In this document: positions 21,051 through 36,097 of the stretch, in pieces | Numbering within the stretch: the first letter of the stretch is position 1 | How the letters are laid out: each line of letters begins with the position of its first letter | Assembly (NCBI GenBank): GCA_033807695.1 | Contig: CM066308.1 | Location: forward strand, 3,162,001-3,226,000 | Source: Daedaleopsis sinensis | Taxonomy: Eukaryota; Basidiomycota; Agaricomycetes; Polyporales; Polyporaceae | Length of the DNA: 64,000 bases | Direction of reading: 5' to 3' | Notes under the pieces: generated by a model | Told to the model about the DNA's origin: nothing | The model's database searches: none | Seen by the model: the letters and a program-made list of their open reading frames with translations, nothing else | Program-made: the position numbers and the translations under genes

Positions 21051-23786
21051 GCGTGTAGACGGTTGGTGGACACGTTTTTGCGCTTCGCATGGGCCACGCT
21101 GACATTCGGTGAATGTGCTATGCAGAGGCCAGAACATGTCGGAACTTGAAGGGGCTCTCTGACTGGATACTATCGTGAAGGGCGAGAGGCACTATGCAAC
21201 TAGGTTTAGTTTGGGCTGAACAACGTATTTGGAGGATGATATGTACTCACCGACGGCGACGCCGCTCGTGACAAAACATAGAGGTGTTCAGAACGTTCAA
21301 CCACCTGCCACCGTAAACCTCAGCAGTGCGACCTGTGCGCGATGAAGTCGATGTAGCCTTTTGGTAGTGAAGCTTGATCAAAGCTTGGATAGCGAAGTCA
21401 GCATGCTCACAGTCTGAAGTCCAGGCAAGGCCGCACCAGTGCCGCACTCGCCTACTATCCCAGCTTGGCGGCATATTCGCGGTCACACAAGTAGGGGTTT
21501 GAGAGCAAGAGAATGGGTTGAGAGCAAACACATGATCTACGTACACACAAGTCAACCCAGCAGATGCATATAACTCCAACACGGGTCGCCCCCGACAAAT
21601 ATTGAGGTCGGTACGATCTTGAGATGGAGATGTCGTTCTTCCTCGCGAAAGGTTCAAGACCCTCCCTACGCGTCGCCGCCGAGGCAGATACACAGGAGGA
21701 GGACCCCAAATATCAGCCCACGAGGTGTAACTTTCGATAAAGAGCCCAAAACTTCTCCCCTTGGCCTTATATACGCAGCATCTGCACAGATCTGCACCAG
21801 CGCTTGTACTTCGGCCCGATAATAAGCGCGCTCCTGCGCACGGACCAGGAGCGCGTCAGTATATATTCAGCTCGGGCGGGGGCAGAATTTCTCTTCTTTA
21901 CAGTCACCTCGGTCTCTAGGCTTGCGTTTCTTCATTGTGGGACGTTTTTGCCTTGACCTGTCTTTGGGCTAGGTATTAGGCCGAGCATATCGATCTCGCG
22001 AGTCTTAGACTGGGCATACCGCAGTCTGTCTCTTTCCACTGGTCATGCGGTTAATCAGTCTTTGGCACATCCTTCGCATGTATTAGTAGTATAGTGTGGT
22101 CGTTGGAATAGAACTCAATACCTGTCGCGAGAGCGGATCTGACGAGCAAGCTCGAGCAAGAAGATCTGATATTAGCAGTAGTCGTGGTGGGTTGACCCGG
22201 TCCTCGTCCGGCTAGTTCATTTGCTTAGATTGATATCATCTGCGTATAGACATCGGCCCTCCGGGCAAACCTGAACACGAGACGCTTTGTAAATCATCAC
22301 ACAAGGACCAGATGGCCCATCTCGAGCTCTTTGCATTCAACCTCGATCGAACAATCTCCTCTAGAGACTCTTGTAATACCAGGTAGCATGGTACACCCAC
22401 GTTACCCAAAGTTAACAGTATGTTTGACAACTTTGACATATGAGTTGTAACCGTTGCATAAGGTGCGCGCATCGGCCGGGCGCAAGGCCCGCCCTCAATG
22501 CACCAAGTCACCAACTGTGGCAGTATGCTGCATAGTAGACTAGTACCTTAGCTGTCTAATAAATCAGCATTGCTCGCACATGAGCTGCCTTCGCCGGTCA
22601 TTAAACGAAGCAGAAAACTGGAGAACATCTCAAATTTAATGCTCCGTGTTTCGAGTGAGACTTTTGATAAGATACTAGACCTCAGCTAGATCCGGCAGTG
22701 CGTGCGTCGGTCAAAGGGGCGAGAGTCCGGCGAGGTACTGACAAGGGCCCAGGGGAGCTTGAAGCCTATAAAGATGGGGACATGTGTAGAGAATGAGGGT
22801 GTGCGGATGAGGGACGGAACAAGGGCAAGAGAGCGCAGAGTCCGAGAAGGTCGGATGTCGGACTCTGTCGGATGTCGGATGTCGGATGTCGTAGAACAAG
22901 AGTTGAAAGGAAGTCAAGAGGCGGAAGTCGAAAGTGGGAGAGCAGAACGAAAACAATAAGAAACGATAGCGAGAGTACAAGATACAGTTTTATAAACGGT
23001 AGTCCGTGGGCGTCTAGGTATCCTAATCGGTATCATATCCGCGCAGAACAGTACGATGCTCATCAGCGAGTAACACTAGGGTCTTGCTGTCAACGCCCAG
23101 CTATATGTTACTAATACCTACACCTGTCACATGCATGAGTAGGAGTGACCCACTCCCACAGCGATCCTTAATATCAATCCATTCGAGTCGACACTGGACA
23201 GTACTAGGCGCTAAGTCGGACAATACCGAGTAGCAAAGTGCCAGGGGTCGCGGTGACAAATATCACGTGAGGCGGACTGTCTATTTTCCAAGCTCAAACC
23301 TGGACTACTTCGTGTCCAGGAATACGTAGTTCTGTGCCACGATATTCGAAGGAACGCAGTCCTAGTACGCAGTCCCATATATATTACTCCTAGAAGGTCT
23401 ATTGGTACATCGTCAGATGGAGTAGAGTGACAAGTACTGCGAAAGAACACAAATATTGATCATACAGCTACTGAACATGCCGGTGCTGACAAGGCCGATG
23501 ACGGGGTGAGGGGAACGATGCATGCTACATTGAACACATGGGGTGACGGAAAGGAGATGAAAAGATGATAATGAGGCGAGCTATGCGACAGTGGGAACAA
23601 AATGGATAATACGCCGCGAGCTACCGTGCATCACAGCTGTCCGACACCCAACGCCAGGACAGCCAGCTGCAGAGGGGAGAAGCCAGAAGCCAGCCGCGAC
23701 AGTCCATGCCACGAGGACCACGGGTGAGCCAAAAGAGACGAACACCGGGGAGAGCACCGTGCGCCCGACACCACAACTGACACAGC
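21051..23786. other. Gene-poor stretch of 2.7 kb
   Basis: No supported gene. TATA-like strings occur at about 21766 (TTATATACG) and 21860 (GTATATATTC) near a small inverted repeat (CGCGCTCCTG/CAGGAGCGCG, 21828-21855), but no credible coding sequence follows. The minus-strand frame at 21247-21693 lacks any motif. Confidence 0.35.
22853..22891 (+). repeat. GTCGGAT short tandem repeats
   Basis: About five copies of the GTCGGAT heptamer, some separated by a few bases (GTCGGACTCT). A simple-sequence tract in non-coding DNA. Confidence 0.7.
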
Positions 23787-25564
23787 TCACATCCTCGTGC
23801 TTCTCCACGCGCTCTGCATCGCGATACGTCGTGCCTGCAACACACGGCGACGGATTGTCCGATGAGCACACCACAACATCTACAACGCGGACAACGCACC
23901 TGATCGAGCGTGATCGAGTCTTCCCGCAGCTCGACCCGCTGTCTTCCATTGGCGTCCTCGTCATCCTCATCGTCGTCGAACGCCGTCGTCCGCCCGTTGC
24001 TCCGGATACCGCCAAACGCCGCCTTGCCCCCTGCTAGCGAGAACGGCGTGGACTGCACGGCGGTGCCGAACACGCTTGCGGTCGGGGCCGCCCCGAACGC
24101 CTTGAAGTCGGTTACGACCTTGCGTGGGGGAGACGAAGGTATGACCTTTGCTGGGGACGTCTTCTCCGGGGCTGGCCGTGCGTGTGCGTACGGCGAGCTG
24201 TAGTACGAGCTTCGTGAGGACGCCATCCGCGCGTGGAGATACTTGTCGGTGAAGCGGGAGCCGGGGACCTGGATGCAGTTGCGCGGACATAAGTAGGGTC
24301 AGCGATTTCCCAGATTCTACCCCACCGGGACAAACATACCCTCTTCAGATGTGGGCGTGCGTCGGCCAGGCTAGGTGCTTGCATATAGATTTCGACGTTG
24401 TGCTTCGCTTCTTCTGAGTCGCGGTAGATGCTCTCGATCACAACCTTCTTCGTGCTCTCGTTCCGGAGAAGCAGTCGCTCGTGCAGTTCTCGGGCAACAT
24501 CATCCACGCTTTCGTTGTTGCCCAATATGCGCTGAGAGACGGCTTGGCCGACTTCTCGTACGAGCCGCTCCATATCGAGATTCTCCAGTACACTCCCGAC
24601 AATCGCGTGCGTTAGGAGATCTGCAGTTGTGAGTGGAAGCATGAGGCCAGAGGTAATGTTGGTAAGTGCTTGGTAGAAGTCTGTAGCATACTGTACGGAT
24701 GCTCAGTGATCACAATCACCAGCTATTGCGCGGAGCACCTACCGAGTAACCGCTCAGTGCAGGCTCGCACGCCACAAAGAACTGGACAATGCGTCACTAA
24801 CAAGACCCCCGAGCGACACACAAAGAGAAAGAGTCGGGGCGTACCAGAGTGATGCCCCTGCTCGCCATCTGCCTTGCAATCTGCAGAGGATCGTTGCCAT
24901 CAGGCGAGCCCTCGTCGAAGCCTGTACACACCAGTCAAGCACCGCAGACCGGCAAGCACGGGTGAACGTCTGTTACCATCTCCGTACTCTCCAATCCCAT
25001 GCGGGGGCGCATCGGCGATGAGGACGACCATCTTGCTCGCCGTCGGTCTCCAGTCCATGTCGAGCACCTCGGCGAGCGCCGCGGTGACCGCCTCGGGGCC
25101 GTCGCCGCCCCCGGACGCGTACAGGCCCGAAAGGTGTTTGTGGACCTGCGAGATGTCGGACGAGAAGCCGAAGTTCTTCGTGACGTACGTGTGGTCCTGC
25201 GGCGGGTGGTCGCGGTATGCGACGAGCCCGATCCGGAGGTCCTCGCGGGCCTGCAGCTTGCCCGACTCGTAGATATGGTTGCAGATCTCCTCAATGTTCT
25301 TCGTCGCGGACGCGATATAGCTCCCCTGGCTGCCCGTGCAGTCCTGCACAAAGACGAGGTCGCTGTGCGGCGGCAGGCCGGTCAGTGTCGCTGGGAGGGC
25401 CCGAGAGCCGGGCCTCCCAGACAAATCGAGCACGGCGTTGAGCGGGGTGCGAGTACGTACAGCATTTTCCGACCGTCGTCCACCATCTGCGGGACCGCCT
25501 GCGGCTGCACGTCTGGCTGGGGTGCGAAGGCAGGCGCACCCGACATGTCCATGTCTTCGTCCAT
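23787..25564 (-). CDS. VWA-domain protein (VwkA-like N-terminal architecture, no kinase domain)
   Basis: Starts MDEDMDMSGAPAFAPQPD at 25564. The von Willebrand factor A domain has an intact metal site: LVFVQDCTGSQGSY (DxTGS), later GGGDGPEAV and MVVLIADAPPHG. This arrangement is typical of the VWA part of Dictyostelium VwkA and many fungal VWA proteins. A region rich in helices follows (about 24300-24660), then a Ser/Pro-rich and acidic tail with DDDEDDEDANG. No alpha-kinase domain is present before the stop at 23787, where the last exon reads ARRIAMQSAWRSTRM. About five introns are inferred. It is cytosolic; a regulatory or adhesion-type scaffold role is only inferred. It is followed head-to-tail by Miro upstream on the same strand. 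Confidence 0.8.
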
Positions 25565-26008
25565 GATTCGTTGGGGATCGTGTAATCGTAACGGTATAGT
25601 CGTTTAGTGCGGTCGTATAGCGCTTTCTGGGCTAAGTGTTCCTGGTGGGTCTTGCCTGTTGTACAAGCAGTCTGTCTGGCAAGCAAAGAGAGCGGTCAGG
25701 TAGCAGATGACGGGCTAAGGCAGACAGGTGAGTGTATTTGCGAGAGGACTATTGTAGGGCCTCATTGGGGCTATGTCACTATGCAGCCCGCTGACACCAC
25801 GCCCCCGCCGTGCGCCAGACCGTCGATTATCGGATCTAGCCGATCGACTCACCCTCAGCCTTCCGCCGCATGGATCGTCCCATCGCAACGTCCAACAACC
25901 ATTATTCTTACCATGTACCTGTACCACTCAGTTGCCAGGCGTACTTAGTTTCCGCGGAACGAGCAATGCGTCCGAGTCTACCAAATATAAACACACGAAC
26001 AATCACAG
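25565..26008. other. Spacer between the Miro and VWA genes
   Basis: Non-coding as far as visible. It holds the 3' end of Miro and the promoter of the VWA gene, both transcribed on the minus strand. Confidence 0.5.
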
Positions 26009-28738
<2,730 letters not shown>

Positions 28739-29188
28739 GTTCGGCGTCGCGGCCGCTATGGAGAATTAAGGAGGTGGTAGTAAGTACTTACGAGTGCACG
28801 GAGAGTGTCTGGGGAACGCGGCCGGGAGCCGGACTGGACGCGTTGTTTGCCGCCACCGCCCCGCGGTCGAACGTTGATGGGCGCCTGCGGAGAGTGGCAC
28901 AGAGTCCGAGGCGCGGGTACGGCTATGATCTCGGCTTCCATCTCACTCGGATACTCACCGAGGACCTCTCCCCTAACGCCCCTCGTACACATACCACGAA
29001 CGGAAAATCTCCTGCAAATGCAAATTTCGTGACGGAGGACGTGACACGCCGAGGCTTTCCTTGCCAGTCGCTCGCGTTAAGTACCGCGGACTCTGACTCG
29101 GCTCGACCCACCACCATCCTCTCCTCACCCGTGGACGTCTCTCCCTGATCTACCCTATCACCCCGTGAGACTACTGGGGCGACGAGCC
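28739..29188. promoter_or_regulatory. Divergent promoter region, Miro / F-box gene
   Basis: 450 bases between two divergent start codons. No TATA box was clear. Frames here have no recognisable motif. Confidence 0.5.
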
Positions 29189-31105
29189 ATGTCTTTCGTG
29201 GCTGCTCACCCGCTTCCAAGCGACGTATGGATCGGCGTGCTCCAGTATATGTCCCTGGCAGATCTCGCCCATCTCTCACTGGCCTCCAAATACTTCCGCG
29301 CATTGGTATGTAGTGCATCTATCGGTCGCATCATCCAACATGTAACGGAGCGACCGCAGGTCAATGAATATGGCTGGCCGACATATCTCAAAGCTGATCC
29401 GCGGCGTACGTGGAGTCTAGCCAAGTCGATGAAGTTGTGGACCCCGTACGCCCGACTTCGGTGAGTCCCCGTTCAGCTTCAAAGGCTGTTTGATACGCAC
29501 TTGCGGCTTTTGTCTGCATCCGATAAGCGTCAAATGCAGCAATGATCAGTGAGAAGGTCCGCTAGACTTTCTGAGAGTGGTTAATTCTTGATATCAATAA
29601 TGGCAGCCTTATCTTTTTTGGGTGTACGCCCTTTTGTCTTCGACAGCCAGTGTGCGCGTTGCAGTCCCCTTCACCGAGTGGGTGTACTGTATAAGCACAG
29701 CGGTTAACATGTTGAAATCAGTCCGGCGGTTTGGGTTCGCTCTTGGCAAGACAGAATGACCGCCTACAAAATTTGGGTCGGTGCTCCTGTCGTTCGTTGC
29801 TCGGAATCTTTTCTCCGTTCTATAGGGCTCATGATTTCTTGTCCTGAAACTCACACGTTTGTGTCTAGTTTCCAGACATTGTCTGACCGCAACTGGTCGA
29901 TGCCTGCTTTCGTCGCGAGGCCTCTTGCTTCCAAGTGGGGCTCTAAATTACAACCACACCTCGCTATCAACAAATCCCGCTTGTTCGTAGCCGCCGGAAG
30001 CTACATCTATTCCTACACGTTTGGCTATTCCAAGCAGCAGGGGACAAATGCCACCATTGGGTTCGAGTGCGCGTACATGATCAACAAGGTCATGCAGGCC
30101 TCCCGCGACATTACGAGTATACGGTGCGTGCCCGACGGGGGCTTCGACCGCACCGTATACGTCGGATTCGCGGATGGCGTGCTCGAGCGTGTTGTTCTGC
30201 CCGCGTGCAAAGCCGGGGTACAGGCTCCCATCCAGCTAGAGCCGATCCATCGGGAAAGAAGGCCGTACCACGGAACGGACGCCGTAGAAAGCATTTCATC
30301 CAACCGCACTCACCTCCTCTCCATATCGTCCAATGGCACCGCCGCCTTCTTCTCCAACTCCTCCGACCCCTCCCCAACGGTCCTCCAGCTTAACGTCAGG
30401 AGCTGGGCCGCGCATCTCACAGACCACTACGCGGTGCTCGGCGCGTCCTCCCTGACGCCTCTTGTCGTGCACTCCGTGCGCGAGTCGCAGCTCTCCGACG
30501 CGCCCACCCACGTCCTCACGAGCTCGATGCACGACGACCACCCGCACGCTTCCGCCGTGTACGGCATCTGTGACGTGCCCCCGTCTGCGCCGTGGGGCGG
30601 ATCCGAGCACGTCGTCGTCTCCGGCTGGTACGACGGCGTCGTGAACGTGCACGACCTGCGCTCCTCGCGCCGCGCACCGCGCATCCCCGGCGTCGCCGCG
30701 CTGCCCCCGGGCGGCGCGCTCTACCCCGTGCTCAGCATGTGCGACCCATGGCTCTGCGAGCCCATCTACGACGTGTCGGCCGGGGGCGGCGCGGCGTGTC
30801 ACATCGCTGCCGGGACCGCGCGGCACAGCGTTGTCGCGTTCTGGGACGTGCGCGCAGCGAACCGGGGGTGGAGCGTGCATGCGCCGGGCAACGACTCGTC
30901 CCCGGTGTACTCGGTCGCATTGGAGAGCTCAAGGCTCTTTGGGGCGACGCAGTCGCGGCCGTTCGTTCTGGACTTTGGGCCAGGGGCGAGAGAGGATACT
31001 TACCCCTCTTTGACGCGACCGCCGAGGGAGGATGGGCTGAAGAGGAGGGATAGCAGCGGGGTAGGGTTTTATGTGACGAGGTATGGGCATTCGCGATCGC
31101 AGTAG
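29189..31105 (+). CDS. F-box protein with WD40-like C-terminal propeller
   Basis: Two exons, 29189-29460 and 29869-31105, sum to 1509 nt in frame (502 residues). The N-terminal F-box reads PLPSDVWIGVLQYMSLADLAHLSLASKYFRALV (positions about 8-40, quoted in parts by family consensus: LPSDVW, LADLAHLSLASKYF). The remainder shows repeated propeller-like strands such as RTVYVGFADGVLERV, HVVVSGWYDGVVNVHDLR and HSVVAFWDVRAAN. The likely role is a substrate receptor of an SCF ubiquitin ligase, with Skp1 binding the F-box; the substrate is unknown. The 408-nt intron is unusually long for this window, so a missed small exon is possible. Divergent from Miro. Confidence 0.78.
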
Positions 31106-31461
31106 AGGAGCATAGAAACAAGGGATACGTGTACATTGTACCACTATACATAGACAAGCATATCTGTGTCTGTTCAACGAAATCCTGACCAGGATCATGG
31201 GCACACGAAGAGCATACCTGAAGCCACGAGTCGGGAAGACACTATTCATGCGTCAGTTTGCGTTAACCATCAGAGCATTATCATAGCAGTGCAGATACGA
31301 TACACAAAAACACACATATACAACTCCTTAGCCGATACAATCAAACCTGATCCCTGCGCACACACAATTCAATTTTCAGTGCCGCGACACCGACAGGACG
31401 CCGAACGAGGCACTACTCACATAACGGTGCGCAAACTTGCCCGGCCCTGCAGTTAGCAGGT
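31106..31461. other. Convergent 3' intergenic region
   Basis: 356 bases between the stops of the F-box gene (+) and the INO80F-like gene (-). AT-richer, presumably the 3' UTRs and polyadenylation sites of both. Nothing else seen. Confidence 0.5.
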
Positions 31462-32779
31462 CTATCGCCCATTTTCGCCGTTCGCAGCCGCATGCCCATT
31501 GGCCTGAGCAGCCGCCGCCGCCGCCGCCGCGCCCCTCCCTCTCCCCCGTCCACGCCCCCTCCCGCGCCCCCCTCTCCCTCTCCGCGTCGGGGTGCCCGTT
31601 GCGCGCGGCGTGGGGGGTAGCGGCTCGACCACGAAGGTCTGCGCCGGCTGGAGGTGCTGCTGCGGTTCCTGCTGCATCTGCGGCGCGTGGATGATGTGCG
31701 GGGGCCCGGGTGGGGGCGGGATCGGCCCGCGGGGATGCGTGTGCGCGTGTGTCATCGGCGGCGCATGCGGCGGCCCGTGTCCATGCCCATGTCCGTGTCC
31801 GTGTCCGTGTCCGTGTGTGGGTGCGTGCGCGTATGGGTGGGGAGGGGGCGGGAGGTGCGCGTGCGGGTGCGGGGCGTGGCCGTGAGGGGGGAGGGAGTGC
31901 GCGTGCGCAATCGGAGGCGCTGGTGGGGGAGGCGTGGGCGGCCGGGGGTTCGGCGTGCCAGTCTGGTGGATGGGCGGGGGCGGGCCGCTGCCTTCTGCGC
32001 CGGCGGGGGGGACGGGGACGGTATAGGAGTAGTACTGGGGCGGGATGGGATCGCGGGCGAGGTAATGGAGGAGGGAGGGTTGTGCGGGAACCGCGATGTC
32101 GACTGCGTCGAGGAGCAAACTGGGTACAGTGTGGTGAGTGAGGGTACGGACACGCATAACGATAGGCTGAATAGGAAGGTCACAGCTCGGGGATTGTTCG
32201 AACGTGTAGCGCAAGGTACACAAGATAGTAGCAACCCAGCTCAGTGCAGGAGATCACGACGGCATGCTAGTCTCGCAGAAGGGGTAACAGAACTGGATAA
32301 CACAAAACGAATAAGGATGGTGGGTGAAGTTGTACGTACTTGCACTCCTCTTGAAGCCGCTTGAGCTTGTCATCGGCGCGCTCGAGAGCGCGTTCATAGT
32401 CGGCATGCGTCTACAGGCATGGGCTCTGTATGAGGCCTCCCTCTCTCACAATAGCAGAGAGAGCAGGCAGACGCACCGCGGTGACCTGGTCGTACTTCTC
32501 CCTCAACGCCTGGAATCTGTACACCCGCACCATCAATCTCCTGTGATACTCAACGAGACGTGGACGTCACCAACTTCTCCTTGTAACGGGTACCGCGGTG
32601 ACCGGATGCAGATGGCTGCAGAATATGTGTGCGTATATCAGAGAGCGCGTGCCGTTCGAATGGATGTAGCCATGCACCTTCAATCCTCCGGGTGGAGGGC
32701 CAGCGGAAGGTGGCGGAGGAAATTGGCCTTGACCAATACCAGGGTTCTGCATCTGTGACCGTGCCATGTCCTCTGACAT
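31462..32779 (-). CDS. INO80 complex subunit F-like coiled-coil protein with His-Gly and Arg-Gly tail
   Basis: Start at 32779 (MSEDMARSQMQNPGIGQG). A charged coiled coil follows over several short exons: RYKEKL, FQALREKYDQV, THADYERALERADDKLKR and then LLLDAVDIAV. The order and the L/N-LLLD end of the helix match the TFPT/INO80F-type domain of chromatin-remodelling INO80 subunits, so a nuclear role is inferred. The last exon (31462 to about 32123) is low complexity: Pro-rich, a His-Gly repeat from GTCCGTGTCC units (about 31780-31820), an RGRGRG run and poly-Ala. Exact junctions near 32520-32600 are not settled. The tail could bind RNA or mediate condensation, but this is speculation. Confidence 0.6.
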
Positions 32780-33055
32780 CTTGCCGCACAGTTATTGTGG
32801 TGAATCGAGTTAAATCCCAGTCCGTCGTTGGTGGTCGAAGACATGGGCAGTGGACGGGACCTGTGGAATGTTTAATTTCGACTTTCACAGAGCTAGAAAT
32901 GGCGAGGATATGTCCATATCGGGAGATACGAAGCGCTCGAATGAGGAGTGGTCTGAGGTCGCGTATTTGTTGAGTCCGCCTCGGAGTCTCCAGGAACGGC
33001 CCACTTACTTGCCACCTCCCCTCATCATCCTCACGCTCACCCCCACTCTGCTAAA
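32780..33055. promoter_or_regulatory. Divergent promoter, INO80F-like / ERG26
   Basis: 276 bases between divergent start codons. The ERG26 leader is C/T-rich (CTCACCCCCACTCTG) just before the ATG, as is common for highly expressed fungal genes. Confidence 0.5.
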
Positions 33056-34519
33056 ATGTCCTCAGGCCAAAGAGACGTATACCTGGTCATAGGTGGTAGC
33101 GGCTTCCTTGGGCGACACGTCGTGGAGGCTCTCCTCGCGCGCGGAGACTCTGTATCTGTCTTCGACATTGTACAACGGCATCACGACGTGCCATTTTACT
33201 CGGGCGACATCAGCGAGGAGGAGCAGGTTTCGGATGCGCTACGCAAGGTATGCCCTGCTCTAGTACCTGACGTGAGCAGAGCTAACTCACCTCGACACAG
33301 AGCGGTGCGACATGTATCATACATACTGCATCCCCACTTCACGGCCTCGATGACCCCGCATTATACTGGAAAGTGAACGTGGACGGGACGCAGGCCGTCA
33401 TCAATGCCGCAGTCGCTTGTGGAGTACCCAAGCTGGTCTACACCAGTTCTGCTGGTGTAATCTTCAATGGAGAGGATCTCATTGACGTCGACGAGCGGTT
33501 ACCTCCCCTCGAAAAGGGTATGGACCCGTACAACGAGTCGAAGGCGAAGGCAGAGGAGATTGTTCTGGCAGCGAACGGCAAGGGAGGTCTCTATACAGTT
33601 GCACTACGACCAGCAGGGATTTTCGGGTGAGCACTCACGTCTCTTCACTCCAAATCAAACTCAATAAAATTCGTTCAATGCTTGCAGCCCTGGGGATCGC
33701 CAGTTCCTTGCTGGTCTGCTCCAGGTATGGCAGCGCGGCCAAAGCCACATCCAGGTCGGCGACAACACAAACTTCTTCGACTGGACGTACGTCGGCAACT
33801 GTGCGTACGCGCACCTACTCGCGGCCGACAGGCTCGTCCCGGCCACTCCCGCAGACATCCAGCGTGTCAAGGAGAGTGTCGCAGTCGCGCTCCCCTCCAT
33901 CGAGTGCACGACGAAACGCCACCGGGTGCCCACATCGCAGGCGCGTCCGCTCGGGCCGTACGTCACCCCGCCCCCGAACGCCGAGGAGATCCTCGCGAAC
34001 TGGGAGAATCCTAACTACGTGCCGCCCGTGCAGCGGCCGGCGATCCGGAACAAGTTCGACCAGTTCTCGGACGCAGCGCTAGAAAGGGAGGAGAACGCGC
34101 CGCTGCAGGTTGCCGGGCAGGTGTTCTTCATCACGAACGGGGAGCCGACTGGCTTCTGGGACCTGCCACGGGTGGTGTATCAGTTCTTCGACGACCATTT
34201 CCAGAAGCCGAACACGAAGCGCAGATGGATCCTTCCCCAGAGCCTCGGGCTGGTGCTCGCGAGTGGGGCGGAATGGTGGGCGTGGCTCATTGGGAAGGAG
34301 TCGGGCTTTACGCGGTACCGTGTCACGTACAGCTGCGCATGGCGTTGTTTCAACATCGAGAAGGCCAGGAGGGTGCTTGGGTATGAACCTCAAGTAGGTC
34401 TTGAGGAGGGTATCAAGAAAACCTTTGCGGTTCGTGAAAAGCAACTGTTACCTTTGGGATGTACTGACTTTTCCTCGCAGTGGTGGGTGGCTGAACAGGG
34501 GAAGATCCAAAAGGCGTGA
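33056..34519 (+). CDS. ERG26: Sterol-4-alpha-carboxylate 3-dehydrogenase (decarboxylating)
   Basis: Enzyme of ergosterol synthesis in the ER, part of the C4-demethylation complex with ERG25 and ERG27. It oxidises and decarboxylates 4-carboxysterols with NAD(P)+. The Rossmann motif VIGGSGFLGRHVV is at residues about 10-22. VYTSSAGVIF and PYNESKAKAEE give the catalytic Ser and the YxxxK pair. GIFGPGDRQF (across an intron), DWTYVGNCAYAHLLA and FFITNGEP follow in the usual order. Introns are at 33249-33300, around 33628-33687, and a third of 51 nt near 34435-34485. That last one is a multiple of three without a stop, so the open frame continues through it. Start MSSGQRDVYLV at 33056; stop 34519. 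Confidence 0.93.
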
Positions 34520-34747
34520 AATCTACTCAGTATTTCGCGGCCATGTCATGCTCACGATACGTTACGTGGTCTCACCTTTAGTTATACCCATATATCCTTT
34601 TGGATACTGCTGTATGCTTTATGTCACGTCAGATAATGCACGCACATCCCACGGGGGGTGTTGATGGAAAGCAAAGCATAGTAATGCGCCACTCCAGACG
34701 TCGAGGAAGACGGTGTAGAGAAGAGAGGAAGAAAACTACATAAGATG
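34520..34747. other. Convergent 3' intergenic region, ERG26 / G-patch gene
   Basis: 228 bases, AT-richer, presumed 3' UTRs. Confidence 0.5.
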
Positions 34748-35868
34748 TCACGACTTCTTGACCTTCTTTTTCTTTGGCGGCGAGTAGGATGAGTCTGTCT
34801 TAGGAGGTCGCACGACGATGTCTGTTTGGTGCATAGGGCGTGGTTCGGCTTCTTCGTCCTCATCGTTAGCATTGCTCTGCTCCTGCGCCGCTTCACGCCC
34901 TAGCTTTCTCTTGCGTCTCTCCTCCTTGCGAGCCCGCTTCTCCTCCTTCCTTCTCCTCCTCTCCGCCCTCTCCGCCTTCCGTGCCGCCTTGGCTGCCTTG
35001 GAATTTGGATCCACGCCCTCGTCGGACCGCTCTCCTCCCTCTGCAGAATCATCCGTCGAAAATGCCCTGGTTTCCGGTCTCTCGCCTGTTCGCTCCTTCG
35101 CCTTAGCCTCCCGTTTCCGACGCTTTCTCTCCTGCTTCTCCTCGCTCTCCTCCACATCTGCTTTCCGCTTTTTGCCCTTCTTCCGATCTTTTCCAACCTC
35201 CTTCGTGGATGATGCGGAGGGTGATATAACAGAGGATGCACCGGCTGCACCCTCCGCCTCCTCATCGACCGCTTCCTCGTCCTCGTTCGTGAGGACCAGT
35301 CCCCGGTAGAACATCGAGTATAACATGCGACGAGCAGCTTGCTGCTTCGCGGCAGCCATGATGCTGAGGCGCGGAGTAGTGCTTCCGCTTCCGCTGGCTT
35401 GGGATTCGGAAGGAGTGGTCGTTCCGGAGAGTGCTGGAGTGCCTGAAGTTGGTCGGCGGTTGGAGATGATGCCGGTACTGGTGCGTTTCAATGATAGAGC
35501 TGGAGTGGAGCTCTGTTCACTGTCCTGTTGAGGTGGGGGTGAGACACCATCCTTCCGGTGATCAATGATACACGGATGCATAAGAGTACATACCGACTCA
35601 TCGTCCGAGTTGTGCACTTTGACTGAGATGCTGACGGCTGCGGCTTGAAACACACTACGAATACGTTGAAATCTTGGTGCATCGCCAAGGGTAGAGAAGA
35701 GACTCACTGATCCCAAAATGGGAAGGCCTCATCGCGGTCTTTGCCAATGCCTGCAAGGGTTTTCTTTTGGATGACCGTTACGGGTTTTGCGATCGCGCCA
35801 TTGCGGAGGCCATTCCCCTTTCCAGACCATCCCTGAGAGACGAGATGCGCGTGTCCATCAAGAGGCAT
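34748..35868 (-). CDS. G-patch protein (TMA23/GPATCH4-like)
   Basis: Nucleolar, ribosome-biogenesis type protein by homology. The N-terminus carries a G-patch (MPLDGHAHLVSQGWSGKGNG, then LRNGAIAKPV and LAGIGKDRDEAFPFWDHVF), beginning directly at the start codon at 35868, as in TMA23. The remainder is highly charged, with long Lys/Arg/Glu runs (KRKADVEESEEKQERKRRKR) and a basic tail PPKKKKVKKS, a likely nuclear localisation signal. Introns: one between GAT-CA and TGTG (about 35686-35708) and one of 69 nt ending at CAACAG. G-patch proteins activate DEAH helicases such as Prp43; that partner is inferred. Divergent from the Borealin-like gene, 229 bases between start codons. Confidence 0.82.
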
Positions 35869-36097
35869 CGCAAGACCTCAAGTAACTGAGTAGAAGACTG
35901 GTAGAAGACAAGCGGCCTGAAGGCTGAGATGAAGTCCACTATATGTACTTAGAGAGGTGTCTAGTAGAAAACGACAGGCACACGTGACCTTGGACGCGCG
36001 CGCAAGCGGCGCGGGTGGCTCTGTGGCCCGCGTCCCAAGTCAACCATCTCTCGTTCGCCCACTGCGTTCCTCTTCTCCCCCAATCTCCAGTTTATCG

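Noticed and set aside
21247..21693. 148-codon minus-strand frame
   Set aside because: No motif, and unremarkable composition for a chance frame.
31780..31820. Direct repeats resembling a CRISPR or minisatellite array
   Set aside because: The unit is in frame in the INO80F-like gene and simply encodes His-Gly repeats; there are no spacers.
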